In this document: positions 1 through 64,000 of the stretch, piece by piece
How the letters are laid out: the number at the start of each line of letters is the position of its first letter
How positions within the stretch are numbered: position 1 is the first letter of the stretch
Origin: Anoplopoma fimbria
Lineage: Eukaryota; Chordata; Actinopteri; Perciformes; Anoplopomatidae
NCBI RefSeq assembly: GCF_027596085.1
Contig: NC_072455.1
Location: 4,116,459-4,180,458, forward strand
Length of the DNA: 64,000 bases
Direction: 5' to 3'
Program-made: the position numbers and the translations under genes
Notes under the pieces: generated by a model
Database searches by the model: none
Seen by the model: the letters and a program-made list of their open reading frames with translations, nothing else
Told to the model about the DNA's origin: nothing

Positions 1-675
1 AGACGAATAAAACATGAGTCAACATTTAGAAATGAGATTTCACAACCATTCATCTCTCGACTTTCTTAGAGATGCTTTGATAAGATAGTTTTGTATCTGT
101 ATGTATAATACACTATCTGATGAGGACTACATTTGTAAGTCTGTATTGTTTCATTTTTCTTTTTTATTGTATATTTGAAGTCTAGGTGCACTTTACCTTT
201 AACTTAGCTACGCCATCGCAAAAAAGATTTTTGTATTTTTGTTTTGTTTTACCTGGTTAAATAAATGTTAAATAAAAAAAGATTTTAGCAGATATTTGGG
301 TTTATATACATGTTTTTCTTTGTGTATACCAGTTGATCTGGCAGAAAAAAAGAAAAAGAAAACCTCAGTGCTCTTCATACTAAATAAACAGACTCCAAGT
401 CATTTTTTTTCAGAGGGGAGACAGATATCTCAATAACTTTCAAGATAAAACCAAAACTATGCAAGGCTATATACTATTTATAATCAGTTAAAATGGTCTT
501 TTTGGCAGTTATTGTCCTAAAAACACCATCCTCCATTTAATATTATGCCCATTTATCATTGGTTCAGGAACAACTGATATCAGCCCTACAGTCTTTAATC
601 TGTCTCTATCCCGCTCTCTTTTACACATTTCAACATTCTTTTTTTCTCCTCCTCCATCTCTCCATCCTCCCTCAC
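1..675. other. tkfc intron at the left edge, no exon seen
   Basis: This AT-rich stretch lies downstream, in gene direction, of the last tkfc exon visible here. I looked on the minus strand for the next expected exon, which should carry the DhaK active-site histidine, and did not find it, so it must lie beyond position 1. Around 225-280 there is a fragment resembling the end of an interspersed fish repeat (ACCTGGTTAAATAAA). Positions 600-670 are pyrimidine-rich on the plus strand. Nothing else is supported. Confidence 0.5.
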
Positions 676-765
676 CCAGTCCGATCTCCATGTCTCCTGG
701 CGGCAGGTCAAAAGAAGGCATGCAGCCTGGAACGCTGCACGGCGACAGACTCACCCCGAGTGTAC
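676..765 (-). CDS. tkfc: tkfc coding exon 6 (last one visible)
   Basis: On the minus strand an acceptor (TTTTAG) precedes base 765 and a donor GTGAGG follows base 676. The 90-base exon starts in phase 1, completing a glycine split with the previous exon, and ends in phase 1. It encodes [15 protein letters not shown] and then [10 protein letters not shown]. The family's GLG-[IV]-HGE motif, carrying the covalent histidine, begins exactly where this exon ends. Confidence 0.93.
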
Positions 766-3674
766 CTAAAATACAAACACCAACAAAAATGTATAAGGAA
801 AAAGAATCCCAGTATTTCTACCAAGCTTTAAAAGAGCGGGAAAAAAGACTCACCGATGCCCTTCAAAACCTCTGTCACCTTGGAAACAATCTGGTCCAAT
901 GAGAAGCCTTCTTCTGCTAAGGTGCCTGCAAGCTGATAGAAGATACAACCAGAATTTAAATTTGTTACGAACAAAACAGCATCGGTTTTGTCGAGCTGCA
1001 TGATGGGTAATCTAGTGTTTTTGGAGCTCGATCCAGACTAGGAAATCAAAATCAGGATATGTCGGCATCTTGTGCTTCAATAATAACCCAGATTTATGGA
1101 ACTCTAAATTAACAGAATACTCCTTTAAAGTTAAATCGTGGGTGAAATAATTACATTTATATTAGATTATTTTTATTATACAAATGGAACGCTTATTAAA
1201 CACAGTGTATGGAAAAGTAAACCCTTGATACTTTGAGATAGCAGTAATAATTTAACATTATTTCTCATTTATTAATCTGAATTGTTTTAATGTTTTTTCT
1301 TGATTTATAAAATGTATTTGTAGTCTGGGACAAAACTTTCGAAGAAGAAATGTCTTTCTGATGTTGACTGCAGTAAATAGTTTGGAAATAAATCTGAATG
1401 GCAATATTCTATTAATTGATCATCTGTTCATCAATTTAAAGTAATAAATGGATCATGAGTTAAGATTTTTTTAGTCAGACACTTGTTTCCAAGCTAAAGA
1501 ACATTGTCGTTGTTGTTGTTTACTTTGTGTATGAAGATGGTGCCACACAAGCCTCTCCTCCCGGCCTTGCTGGGTTGGTCAAAGGCGCAGTCCTCTGCAA
1601 CTATCACCATGTCAACAGCGACGCCGTGGTTACGGGCCTGCTCTGCGGCCAATCCAAAGTTGAGGCGGTCGCCGGTGTAGTTCTTCACAATGAGGAGGAC
1701 TCCGGAGGCTCCTGTGGAGGGAGGAGAGCTGTTAAACCTCAATTGTTGTCATTTAATCTAATTGTTCTTTAAATGAACATTCACAGCCAACCCTCTGATG
1801 TACATTACCTGCAGTGTGCAAGCTGAGAATAGCAGCCAGGATGCTGGCAGGAGGTGGAGAAGCAAATACTCCACCTGCAACAGCAGCTGACAGCATACCT
1901 GCACCAATATAACCTGGAAAGAGAGAGAGAGGTATGAGGTAAAGTAAGAGCTACAAATACTGTACACATACTCATACATAGGTTCTTATGGAATAACTTC
2001 CCTACGGACATCAGACAGTATGATGTCCCCAACCCCTTCAAAATAAAAGCTCAGGATGATTCAAAACGAAAGGCCCCAACTTTCACTGTGTGTTAAACTA
2101 GGGATGAACCTCGTTTTTCTAAATAAAATCCCCATAAAATAGCTGTATGTTAACAGGGAGCCCAGATTAGGCTTGTTTTTTCAAAATAAAAGCTACAAAC
2201 CCTCATCGTATGTTAACGGGTACTCGTGATTAACCTCATTTTTAATAAAAAACTCAATAGGGTAGCTCTTTCCTGAGGGGTTTAGGATGTTGGATGCAAA
2301 CCAAGTACCAGGCATACGGTCAAAATGTATTGCTAAATTTTCTAGTTTGACTTAGTAGCTCAAAGTAATGACTTAGTACATCAAAATATTAATTGAGCAT
2401 CTCAAAATAATGAAAGTCATTCTCAGTATTTGGACATGATTTTAAGATAGTTTCTTATTATAATGACTAACAGGATCTTTTTTAACAACCGCTACAGCAT
2501 GGGCTTCCATAGAGAGGGGAAGGAAAGAGTCAAATGTGAAAAGTAAAAGCTGAGATAATTAAAAGGAACTCTGCGTCCCATTTTAATATATAAAAGTCCT
2601 ACCCCCATGTGCCGGCTCGTGTCCCGACCCCCCTCCAGACAGCAGGGCAACTTTGCCCCTCAGGTTCTCCAGGTCTGACCGAAGCACAACTCTGTGGCCC
2701 TTCAGCAGAGAAAGGCCCCCGCTGGCCCTCACAAGGCCGCAGAGAGCCTCATCTACACAGCTGTCCACCGAGTTTATTAACTTCTTTTTGGGCTGTGAGA
2801 CAGAAAAAAAAAAACGTACGTATAAAGTATACATTAGGCTCAAAAAATGGGATCAGTCGAGAGTCAATATCATATTCATACTTATAAGTGGAAAGGCAGT
2901 ACTCTCTCTTTTACAATGTTCATCTATCATTTTGCCAAATACTTTAAGTGACTGCAATATATAGTACAAATTAATAGAAGAGCTAAAATATTGTATATAT
3001 TGATATCTGTCTTTTACCTTGCTTTTTGGAGCTCTTTGGCTGTTTACTTTGTTTTTTAAATAATCTTGTTTTTTCTAAATAAATGGTACTTCTATTGTTT
3101 ATAGTTTGTGTTCAATTGTGTTGAGGATAGCATCACTTTCACCATTGTTGTTTGTTTATTCATTCCCTGTCCCCATAATATAAATAAATACAGACATTAT
3201 TTAATAAAAACTATGTAGTGTGATAGTTAAAACAGGCAAAAAGTATATCAAGCATGTCCTGTACTAAGGAGCAAGTTAATGCTTATTCACTTTTTCTACT
3301 TTTCATGTAAATTTAATGTTAATTTTAGTAAAACTAGGTGTATTTTTGCCCTGTGTAAGTAACATCTGCATATTCTATAATCCTCATTCCACACACACAT
3401 GCACAAACTAAACAAACAGTAAAATCCAAGTTTACAGAAGTTGCACAATAAAGTTGTATCTGCAACAACAGAGTATTAAAATGCAACATTCACAGAGTTT
3501 CATTTACTTCCGTTATCACTGCATGGACTCTGATCCTCTGGAGTACCAGAGAGTGCAAACTAATGCAACCAGGATTAAAACAAACACTCTCACTCTCCAT
3601 GTCAGCCTGCATGAACAACCAGAGAGAGTCACTGCTGAATGCATCTCTTCTCTGATCTATCTGTTTACCTCCAT
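676..3674 (-). CDS. tkfc: Triokinase/FMN cyclase (dihydroxyacetone kinase), 5' part of gene, partial
   Basis: TKFC phosphorylates dihydroxyacetone and D-glyceraldehyde with ATP in fructose/triose metabolism and also cleaves FAD to cyclic FMN and AMP; it is cytosolic. Six minus-strand coding exons (3669-3674, 2603-2792, 1809-1913, 1524-1711, 854-932, 676-765) join in frame with GT-AG borders and give about 219 residues of a protein usually near 575. The order matches the N-terminal DhaK domain. A glycine-rich loop GGGSGHEP is at residues 55-62, with His60 matching the conserved substrate-contact histidine. [10 protein letters not shown] is at 110-119, with Asp115 matching the general acid/base aspartate. 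AGRRGLCGT and SPCSVPGC follow. The histidine that covalently binds substrate should fall in the next exon, outside the window. The whole DhaL kinase domain is also missing because of the window edge. Identity rests on remembered similarity to vertebrate TKFC. Confidence 0.95.
854..932 (-). CDS. tkfc: tkfc coding exon 5
   Basis: The acceptor is TATCAG before 932 and the donor GTGAGT after 854. Starting in phase 0, it encodes [18 protein letters not shown] followed by VTEVLKGI, matching the helix after the HK-AG-LAE segment of vertebrate TKFC. An alternative AG two codons further in would break the frame with exon 4, so 932 is chosen. Confidence 0.93.
933..1523 (-). other. tkfc intron between exons 4 and 5
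   Basis: AT-rich intron of about 590 bases. I see no further ORF, RNA gene or recognisable repeat in it. Confidence 0.7.
1524..1711 (-). CDS. tkfc: tkfc coding exon 4, KNYTGD motif
   Basis: The acceptor CCACAG precedes base 1711 and the donor GTAAAC follows 1524. The exon completes a split glycine and encodes [18 protein letters not shown], then [20 protein letters not shown] and [15 protein letters not shown]. The KNYTGD loop carries the DhaK general acid/base aspartate and is among the most conserved segments of the family. Confidence 0.96.
1809..1913 (-). CDS. tkfc: tkfc coding exon 3
   Basis: The acceptor TTCCAG precedes 1913 and the donor GTAATG follows 1809. It encodes [20 protein letters not shown] and then [14 protein letters not shown], the segment directly after the [10 protein letters not shown] loop in TKFC. 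Both borders are phase 1 and fit the neighbouring exons. Confidence 0.95.
1914..2602 (-). other. tkfc intron between exons 2 and 3
   Basis: AT-rich intron of about 690 bases. Between 2040 and 2270 the phrase AAATAAAAGCT/AAATAAAATCCC recurs with 'TATGTTAAC' about every 60 bases, suggesting a degenerate tandem repeat of three to four units. No exon is seen. Confidence 0.5.
2603..2792 (-). CDS. tkfc: tkfc coding exon 2, GGGSGHEP loop
   Basis: The acceptor TCACAG precedes 2792 and the donor GTAGGA follows 2603. It encodes residues 3-65, beginning [16 protein letters not shown] and ending [14 protein letters not shown], an unmistakable DhaK N-terminus. The frame is also open upstream of the acceptor to an in-frame ATG at 2843, but the split two-codon start exon at 3669-3674 gives a better N-terminus. 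Confidence 0.96.
2793..3668 (-). other. tkfc intron 1
   Basis: About 876 bases separate the start exon from exon 2. The stretch is AT-rich. A short CA-rich patch is near 3390-3410. Nothing else is supported. Confidence 0.7.
3669..3674 (-). CDS. tkfc: tkfc start exon (Met-Glu only) with donor
   Basis: On the minus strand ATGGAG is followed directly by the donor GTAAAC. Joined to the acceptor at 2792 it reads [13 protein letters not shown], a good fit to the short N-terminus expected before KKL-NSV in vertebrate TKFC. The start context is CAAATGG (G at +4, no purine at -3). The 5' UTR should continue rightward from 3675, but its far end cannot be fixed. The call is inferred from frame, spacing and similarity, not from a transcript. 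Confidence 0.75.
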
Positions 3675-4110
3675 TTGGACTTCTCTTGCTTCTCCTCCCC
3701 TCCGACAGCAGGTAACCAGAAGAGAGAGTGAGATCAGTCAGATTTTGCAAGAATGACACCGGATGTAATGGACTTTGCTTACAAAATAAAAGCGTGTGAA
3801 TTATCTATTAATAGTAAAAAAAAATAAAATAATCTACAGTACAATACTAGGGGAAATTCTAAAGCCAATGTATGTAATTTATTAATCTTCATGTAATTTA
3901 AATTTAAAACTATTAGGAATGAAATAATAGCAATGCTAAAGAGTATTTTAATTAATTGTTGAACTCACTGTATTTCTCTCAGTGACCCGTGGATGTCTCT
4001 AGACCCTCTTTAGAAACTAAATTCAAAATGCAAATTTCCCCTTCAATGCAACTGAATATACTGAGAGTTTGTTTACCTACAAAACATACTTACACCTTAC
4101 TGTTTATACT
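3675..4110. other. tkfc 5' flank / start of intergenic region
   Basis: Probable tkfc 5' UTR and promoter side. Positions 3530-3740 are less AT-rich than the surroundings but not CpG-rich, and no TATA box or clear initiator can be assigned. Beyond 3770 the DNA is AT-rich with no gene. Confidence 0.4.
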
Positions 4111-4115
4111 ATATA

Positions 4116-4382
4116 GTACCAGTCAAAAAAAGTAAAAATCAAAGATCAAGAAGAGACACAGAAATATAAAAATGCTCCCAGTTTATGTTAAAAAGTTTCT
4201 CATTCAACTACTTTGAAGAATCTAAAATATAAAACATATTCTGGTTTGTTGAGCATTTGTTTGTTTACCACATAATTCCATATGTGTTCCTTCATAGTTT
4301 GGATGTCTTCAATATTAATCTACAATTTGAAAGAAAAACCATTGAATGAGAAGGTGTGTCCAAACTTTTGACTGGTACTGTA
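4116..4382 (+). mobile_element. Tc1-like MITE, copy 1 (left end altered)
   Basis: This shares its core (GAAGAATCTAAAATATAAAA through ATATTAATCTACAAT) with copies at 7852-8077 and 8636-8865, in the same orientation as the third. The right inverted repeat ends GACTGGTACTGTA. The left one begins AGTACCAGTCAAAA, then about 70 bases of unrelated A-rich sequence replace the TTTGGACACACC part before TTCTCATTCAAC resumes. It has no coding capacity and depends on a transposase from elsewhere. Confidence 0.75.
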
Positions 4383-4399
4383 TATATACTGTATATATC

Positions 4400-4585
4400 T
4401 TGCATTTCATTTACTATTTATCTGTTATTTGTACTGTTATTTATTTATCTAGTATATTGCACTGCACCTTTTACTGCTTCTTTTTGCACTTCTGGTTAGA
4501 TGCTAAAACTATATTTCGTTGTCCTGGTACCTGTAATCTGTGCAATGACAATACAGTCTCCTCTAATCTAAAAACATGCAGATTT
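4400..4585 (+). repeat. Interspersed repeat end (GTTAGATGCTAAA...TGCAATGACAATA)
   Basis: The sequence runs CTTCTGGTTAGATGCTAAA, then TATTTCGTTGTCCTGGTACC and CTGTGCAATGACAATA, then a TCTAATCTAA tail. I recognise this as a common teleost interspersed repeat resembling a LINE/SINE 3' end with a short simple tail. The family name is not assigned. Confidence 0.55.
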
Positions 4586-4666
4586 ATTTCTAGTGGAAAC
4601 TTTCAAAAACATTAAAAGGGAAAGTGAAACTGTGTGAGAAACAAAAGGAGATAGGAACAATTAAGA

Positions 4667-4670
<4 letters not shown>

Positions 4671-4728
<58 letters not shown>
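4671..4728. repeat. (TA)n microsatellite
   Basis: Uninterrupted TA dinucleotides over about 58 bases. Confidence 0.97.
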
Positions 4729-4731
<3 letters not shown>

Positions 4732-4759
4732 CACATGTGCAATAAAATACACTGTGCAA

Positions 4760-4986
4760 TTATAGCTATAATAGTTTTTCTGTTAATATTTCAGTTATTG
4801 TGGATTTTTTTTACTGTTTTTTATTGCTTATCTATAATACTTGTTTTTTATTTCATTTTTTTTATCTTGTTTTTCTTTTACTATGTCTCTTGTTTGCACT
4901 TTACTCTATGCTGCTGTAATCCTGTAAATTTCCCCGCTGCTGGACTAATAAAGGATTATCTTATTTTATCTTATCTTATCTTATCT
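4760..4986 (+). repeat. Interspersed repeat end with (TTATC)n tail, copy 1
   Basis: The consensus-like end is GCTGCTGTAATCCTGTAAAT, CCGCTGCTGGACTAATAAAG, then repeated TTATC units. The pattern looks like a non-LTR retrotransposon 3' end with a simple-repeat tail. Related copies are at about 5120-5275 (same strand) and 7592-7800 (opposite strand). Confidence 0.6.
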
Positions 4987-5119
4987 ATATATATTTCTTT
5001 TATGTTTTTTATTGCTTATTTATAATACTTGTTTTTTATTCATTTTATTTTATAAGGGAATTTCTTTTACTATGTCTTTATTTTTCATAATTTAATTGAT
5101 CAAATTTCACGGACTATCA

Positions 5120-5269
5120 TTATTTTTTTATCTTGTTTTTCTTTTACTATGTCTCTTGTTTGCACTATACTTATTCTATGCTGCTGTAATCCTGTAAATT
5201 TGCTGTAAACCTGTAAATTTGTTCGGGACTAATAAAGGATTGCGGATTACTAATAAAGGATTATCTTAT

Positions 5270-5275
<6 letters not shown>
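5120..5275 (+). repeat. Interspersed repeat end with (TTATC)n tail, copy 2
   Basis: The same end sequence as copy 1, with internal duplications: CTGTAAATTTG occurs twice and CTAATAAAGGATT twice. It runs directly into the TA-rich tract. Confidence 0.55.
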
Positions 5276-5312
<37 letters not shown>

Positions 5313-5468
5313 TATATATATATATATAAAATATATATATATAAAATATATATATATATATATATATATATACGGCTTTATTTAAAAAATTTATATATAT
5401 AAGGGAATAACATGGCTTTATATATTATATATATATATATTTTTATATATATATATATATATAATAAA

Positions 5469-5559
<91 letters not shown>

Positions 5560-5625
5560 AATAAAATATATATATATATAAAATATATAAAATATATATA
5601 TATATAAAAAAAAGATATATATAAG
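5270..5625. repeat. TA-rich compound microsatellite
   Basis: TA runs alternate with TAAAATA breaks over about 350 bases, with an island near 5370-5430 carrying TATAAGGGAATAACATGGCT. No coding potential. Confidence 0.95.
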
Positions 5626-5948
5626 GGAATAACACGGCTTTATTTTCTATAATTTAATTGATCAAATGCACAGCATAAATGAATTAAAACACATTTGTGA
5701 CTCATCCAATATTTCCTGACAGACATGACACATGAGTCCAGGTGTTCATAACTGCGCCCTCTCTTCAAACAAGCGAAGCTCCGCCCACCCGGGCCACCCC
5801 GGCGTCAACATCGAGCCAACCCCCCCGATCCAGTTCCTCCAGCGTGACGCAGCGAGCCAGTCAGACGGCCAGCCCCGCTCCAGCTCAACCCAACCCCGGG
5901 GGCCCAGCTCGGCTCTGCTCGGAGAACCCGTCCGGAGCAACATGCAGG

Positions 5949-62259
<56,311 letters not shown>

Positions 62260-62970
62260 GTGAGTGTCAACGGTCACTTTTTAAAATGGTCATACTTGTC
62301 TTTAATATTATTTATTACCTTTTTACCCCCTTCTCCCCTCCTTTTATCCTTCATGTCAGACCCATCAGTGTTTAATTTACTGTACCTTCCCTTATTTAGT
62401 TTTGGATCCTTATATGTTGCCTTTTCCCCCTCCCTTTTTCCCCTCCTTGCATCCTCCTCTGCTCTTATAATCCCTCCTTCTTTACTTCTTTAATTTGCCC
62501 ACTTTTGCAGGAAACACATTTATGCACACAACAGAAAAACGTACACGCAAAATTCGAGAAAATGCCTGAATAACACATCTCCCCATGAATGCAACTTTTA
62601 AAGCAAAATGAAGGGGTGCAATGTGTGCAATTTTCCTTTGAAAGCGCAGGGGGCGCTATGGATCAACTGGTTACAGTTGGGGGGGGGCATCTTCTCTATA
62701 AATCTTTACATGTCATTTTTTCTTCTCTTCTCTCATCATTTCCTCCTCCTCCTCATCATCCCATCCTCTGCTGCTTTTCTTCTTCCTCCCTCCTCATCCA
62801 TCCCTCTCTTCCTTCCCCTCCCTCCCCTCTCGCCTTGCTTTCTGGGACTTAAACATGCAGGGTGCTTTCAGATAAAGGGGTGATGGGGGGGAGGAATGAA
62901 AGGGTGCGAGGCGTCGTTTGGCTCAGTTTCTACATGATCAAGGTTCTTAGAGTCACAGGGCGGGTCGCAT

Positions 62971-63003
<33 letters not shown>

Positions 63004-64000
63004 TGTGATGTGCAGTGACATGCGTGCAGTCCTGCGGAGGGGTTAGGAGGTTACGGAGTTACTTATTCAGGGCAGACGGAGGGAAGACAAAACGGGGAGG
63101 AAGGAGAGAGGGGTGAGGGTACAGTAGAGGGACGGGTGAGATGGATAAAGAAGCCGAAAATATGAGGGATGTGGATAATTCAAAAAGGAGAAAGACAGAC
63201 AAGGGGGGATTCAAATTTAAGAATAAAAAAGAATGAAAGATGGATCGCTTTAAAGAGGTAGCAGAGAAGGGTGAGAGAGAGGAGAAGAACAAGGGATTAG
63301 TGGTGAAGGTGGATGGATGGATTGAGCATAAGGGACCGTTACACTAAGTTTATAAAGTAGAAATGAAGAATGGAGTCTGGTGAGGAAAGAAGCAGAAAAT
63401 GGAGTAGAAGAATGAGAGCAATGGATTCAATTTAAGGGGGAGAAATGAAAAATGGAAGGCAAGACGAAAGGGCAGCAAGATCTGTTCATGAACGAATGTG
63501 ATGAAAGAAAACATGACAAATGGAGGGACAGAGTAAGAATGAAAGAAGGAATAAATAAGATAACGCATAGGATGTGAAATGTATAAAGAAAAGCAAGCGC
63601 TAAAACAAAATGATTTAATGAGCGTGCAGCAAATGTGTTCTGTTGGACAGTGTTAAAAGTGAACGTGAACTAAGAAGGGATTAAATGAAAAAAAAAAGGA
63701 TCATATAGAAGGATGGAGTTGAATGGGATGAAAGGGGTTGAGGAACAAGAGGGCAGAGAAAATGGGATTAAATGAAAGAGGTGTGGAATAAAAAAAAAAA
63801 TGAATGAAAGGCGAGTACAGAAGGATGTAAGGGTGGAGAAGAGGGAGAAACATGGATGAGAGGAGGGATTAAAGGGAGTGTGAAAGAAGGAGGAAGTGAG
63901 GGGGGGCATTAGAGATTAAATTAAAAAAAAAGAGGAATTTCTGGATTGTGTCGGATGAAAAGAAAGGGAGGTACAGATGAAATGCATACGATCGCAGGGG
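62260..64000 (+). other. exoc6b intron 19, incomplete, with a purine-rich stretch
   Basis: Positions 62320-62490 and 62700-62840 are C/T-rich, and a GT array is at 62971-63002. From about 63060 to 63960 the plus strand is strongly purine-rich (GGATGGA, GAAAGA, AGGGA words). I find no further exoc6b exon before the edge. Confidence 0.75.

Noticed and set aside
2793..2843. tkfc start at the ATG at 2843 without splicing
   Set aside because: The added residues ([17 protein letters not shown]) come from an intron-like poly-T/acceptor sequence, while a proper spliced start exon is available at 3669-3674.
5742..5948. N-terminal extension of exoc6b upstream of 5949
   Set aside because: The frame is open but has no ATG, only a GTG, and the region is CpG-rich 5' UTR; EXOC6B does not need such an extension.

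Overview
The window reads as teleost fish genomic DNA. It is AT-leaning, intron-rich and packed with CA/TG microsatellites. It carries interspersed repeats of a kind common in fish, including a Tc1-like MITE and TTATC-tailed repeat ends. Two vertebrate genes can be reconstructed exon by exon; both run off the window edges. No prokaryotic, viral or CRISPR content was found. I saw no convincing undescribed multi-gene system.

Left end, minus strand (676-3674): the 5' portion of tkfc (triokinase/FMN cyclase, the dihydroxyacetone kinase family). It is split into six coding exons running right to left and begins with a two-codon start exon. It encodes about the first 219 residues, most of the N-terminal DhaK domain. 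The remaining exons lie beyond position 1. Positions 3675-5700 separate the two genes and hold repeats and TA arrays.

From 5949 to 62259, plus strand: nineteen coding exons of exoc6b, which encodes the exocyst subunit Sec15B. They join in frame with GT-AG borders and encode about residues 1-705 of a protein of roughly 800 residues; the last exons lie beyond 64000. A CpG-rich promoter/first-exon region covers about 5755-6110. The large introns are intron 1 (11.2 kb), 6 (9.2 kb), 8 (5.9 kb), 15 (6.9 kb) and 18 (9.4 kb). They hold a ten-unit minisatellite, several MITEs, more than thirty CA/TG arrays and kilobase-scale homopyrimidine/homopurine stretches.

The two genes point away from each other (head to head) and have unrelated jobs: cytosolic triose/FAD metabolism versus tethering of secretory vesicles. 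The observations most worth checking concern microsatellites at exoc6b splice sites, above all the acceptor of exon 6. Others are an upstream ORF overlapping the exoc6b start, the minisatellite with a poly(A) hexamer in each unit, and local repeat architecture.
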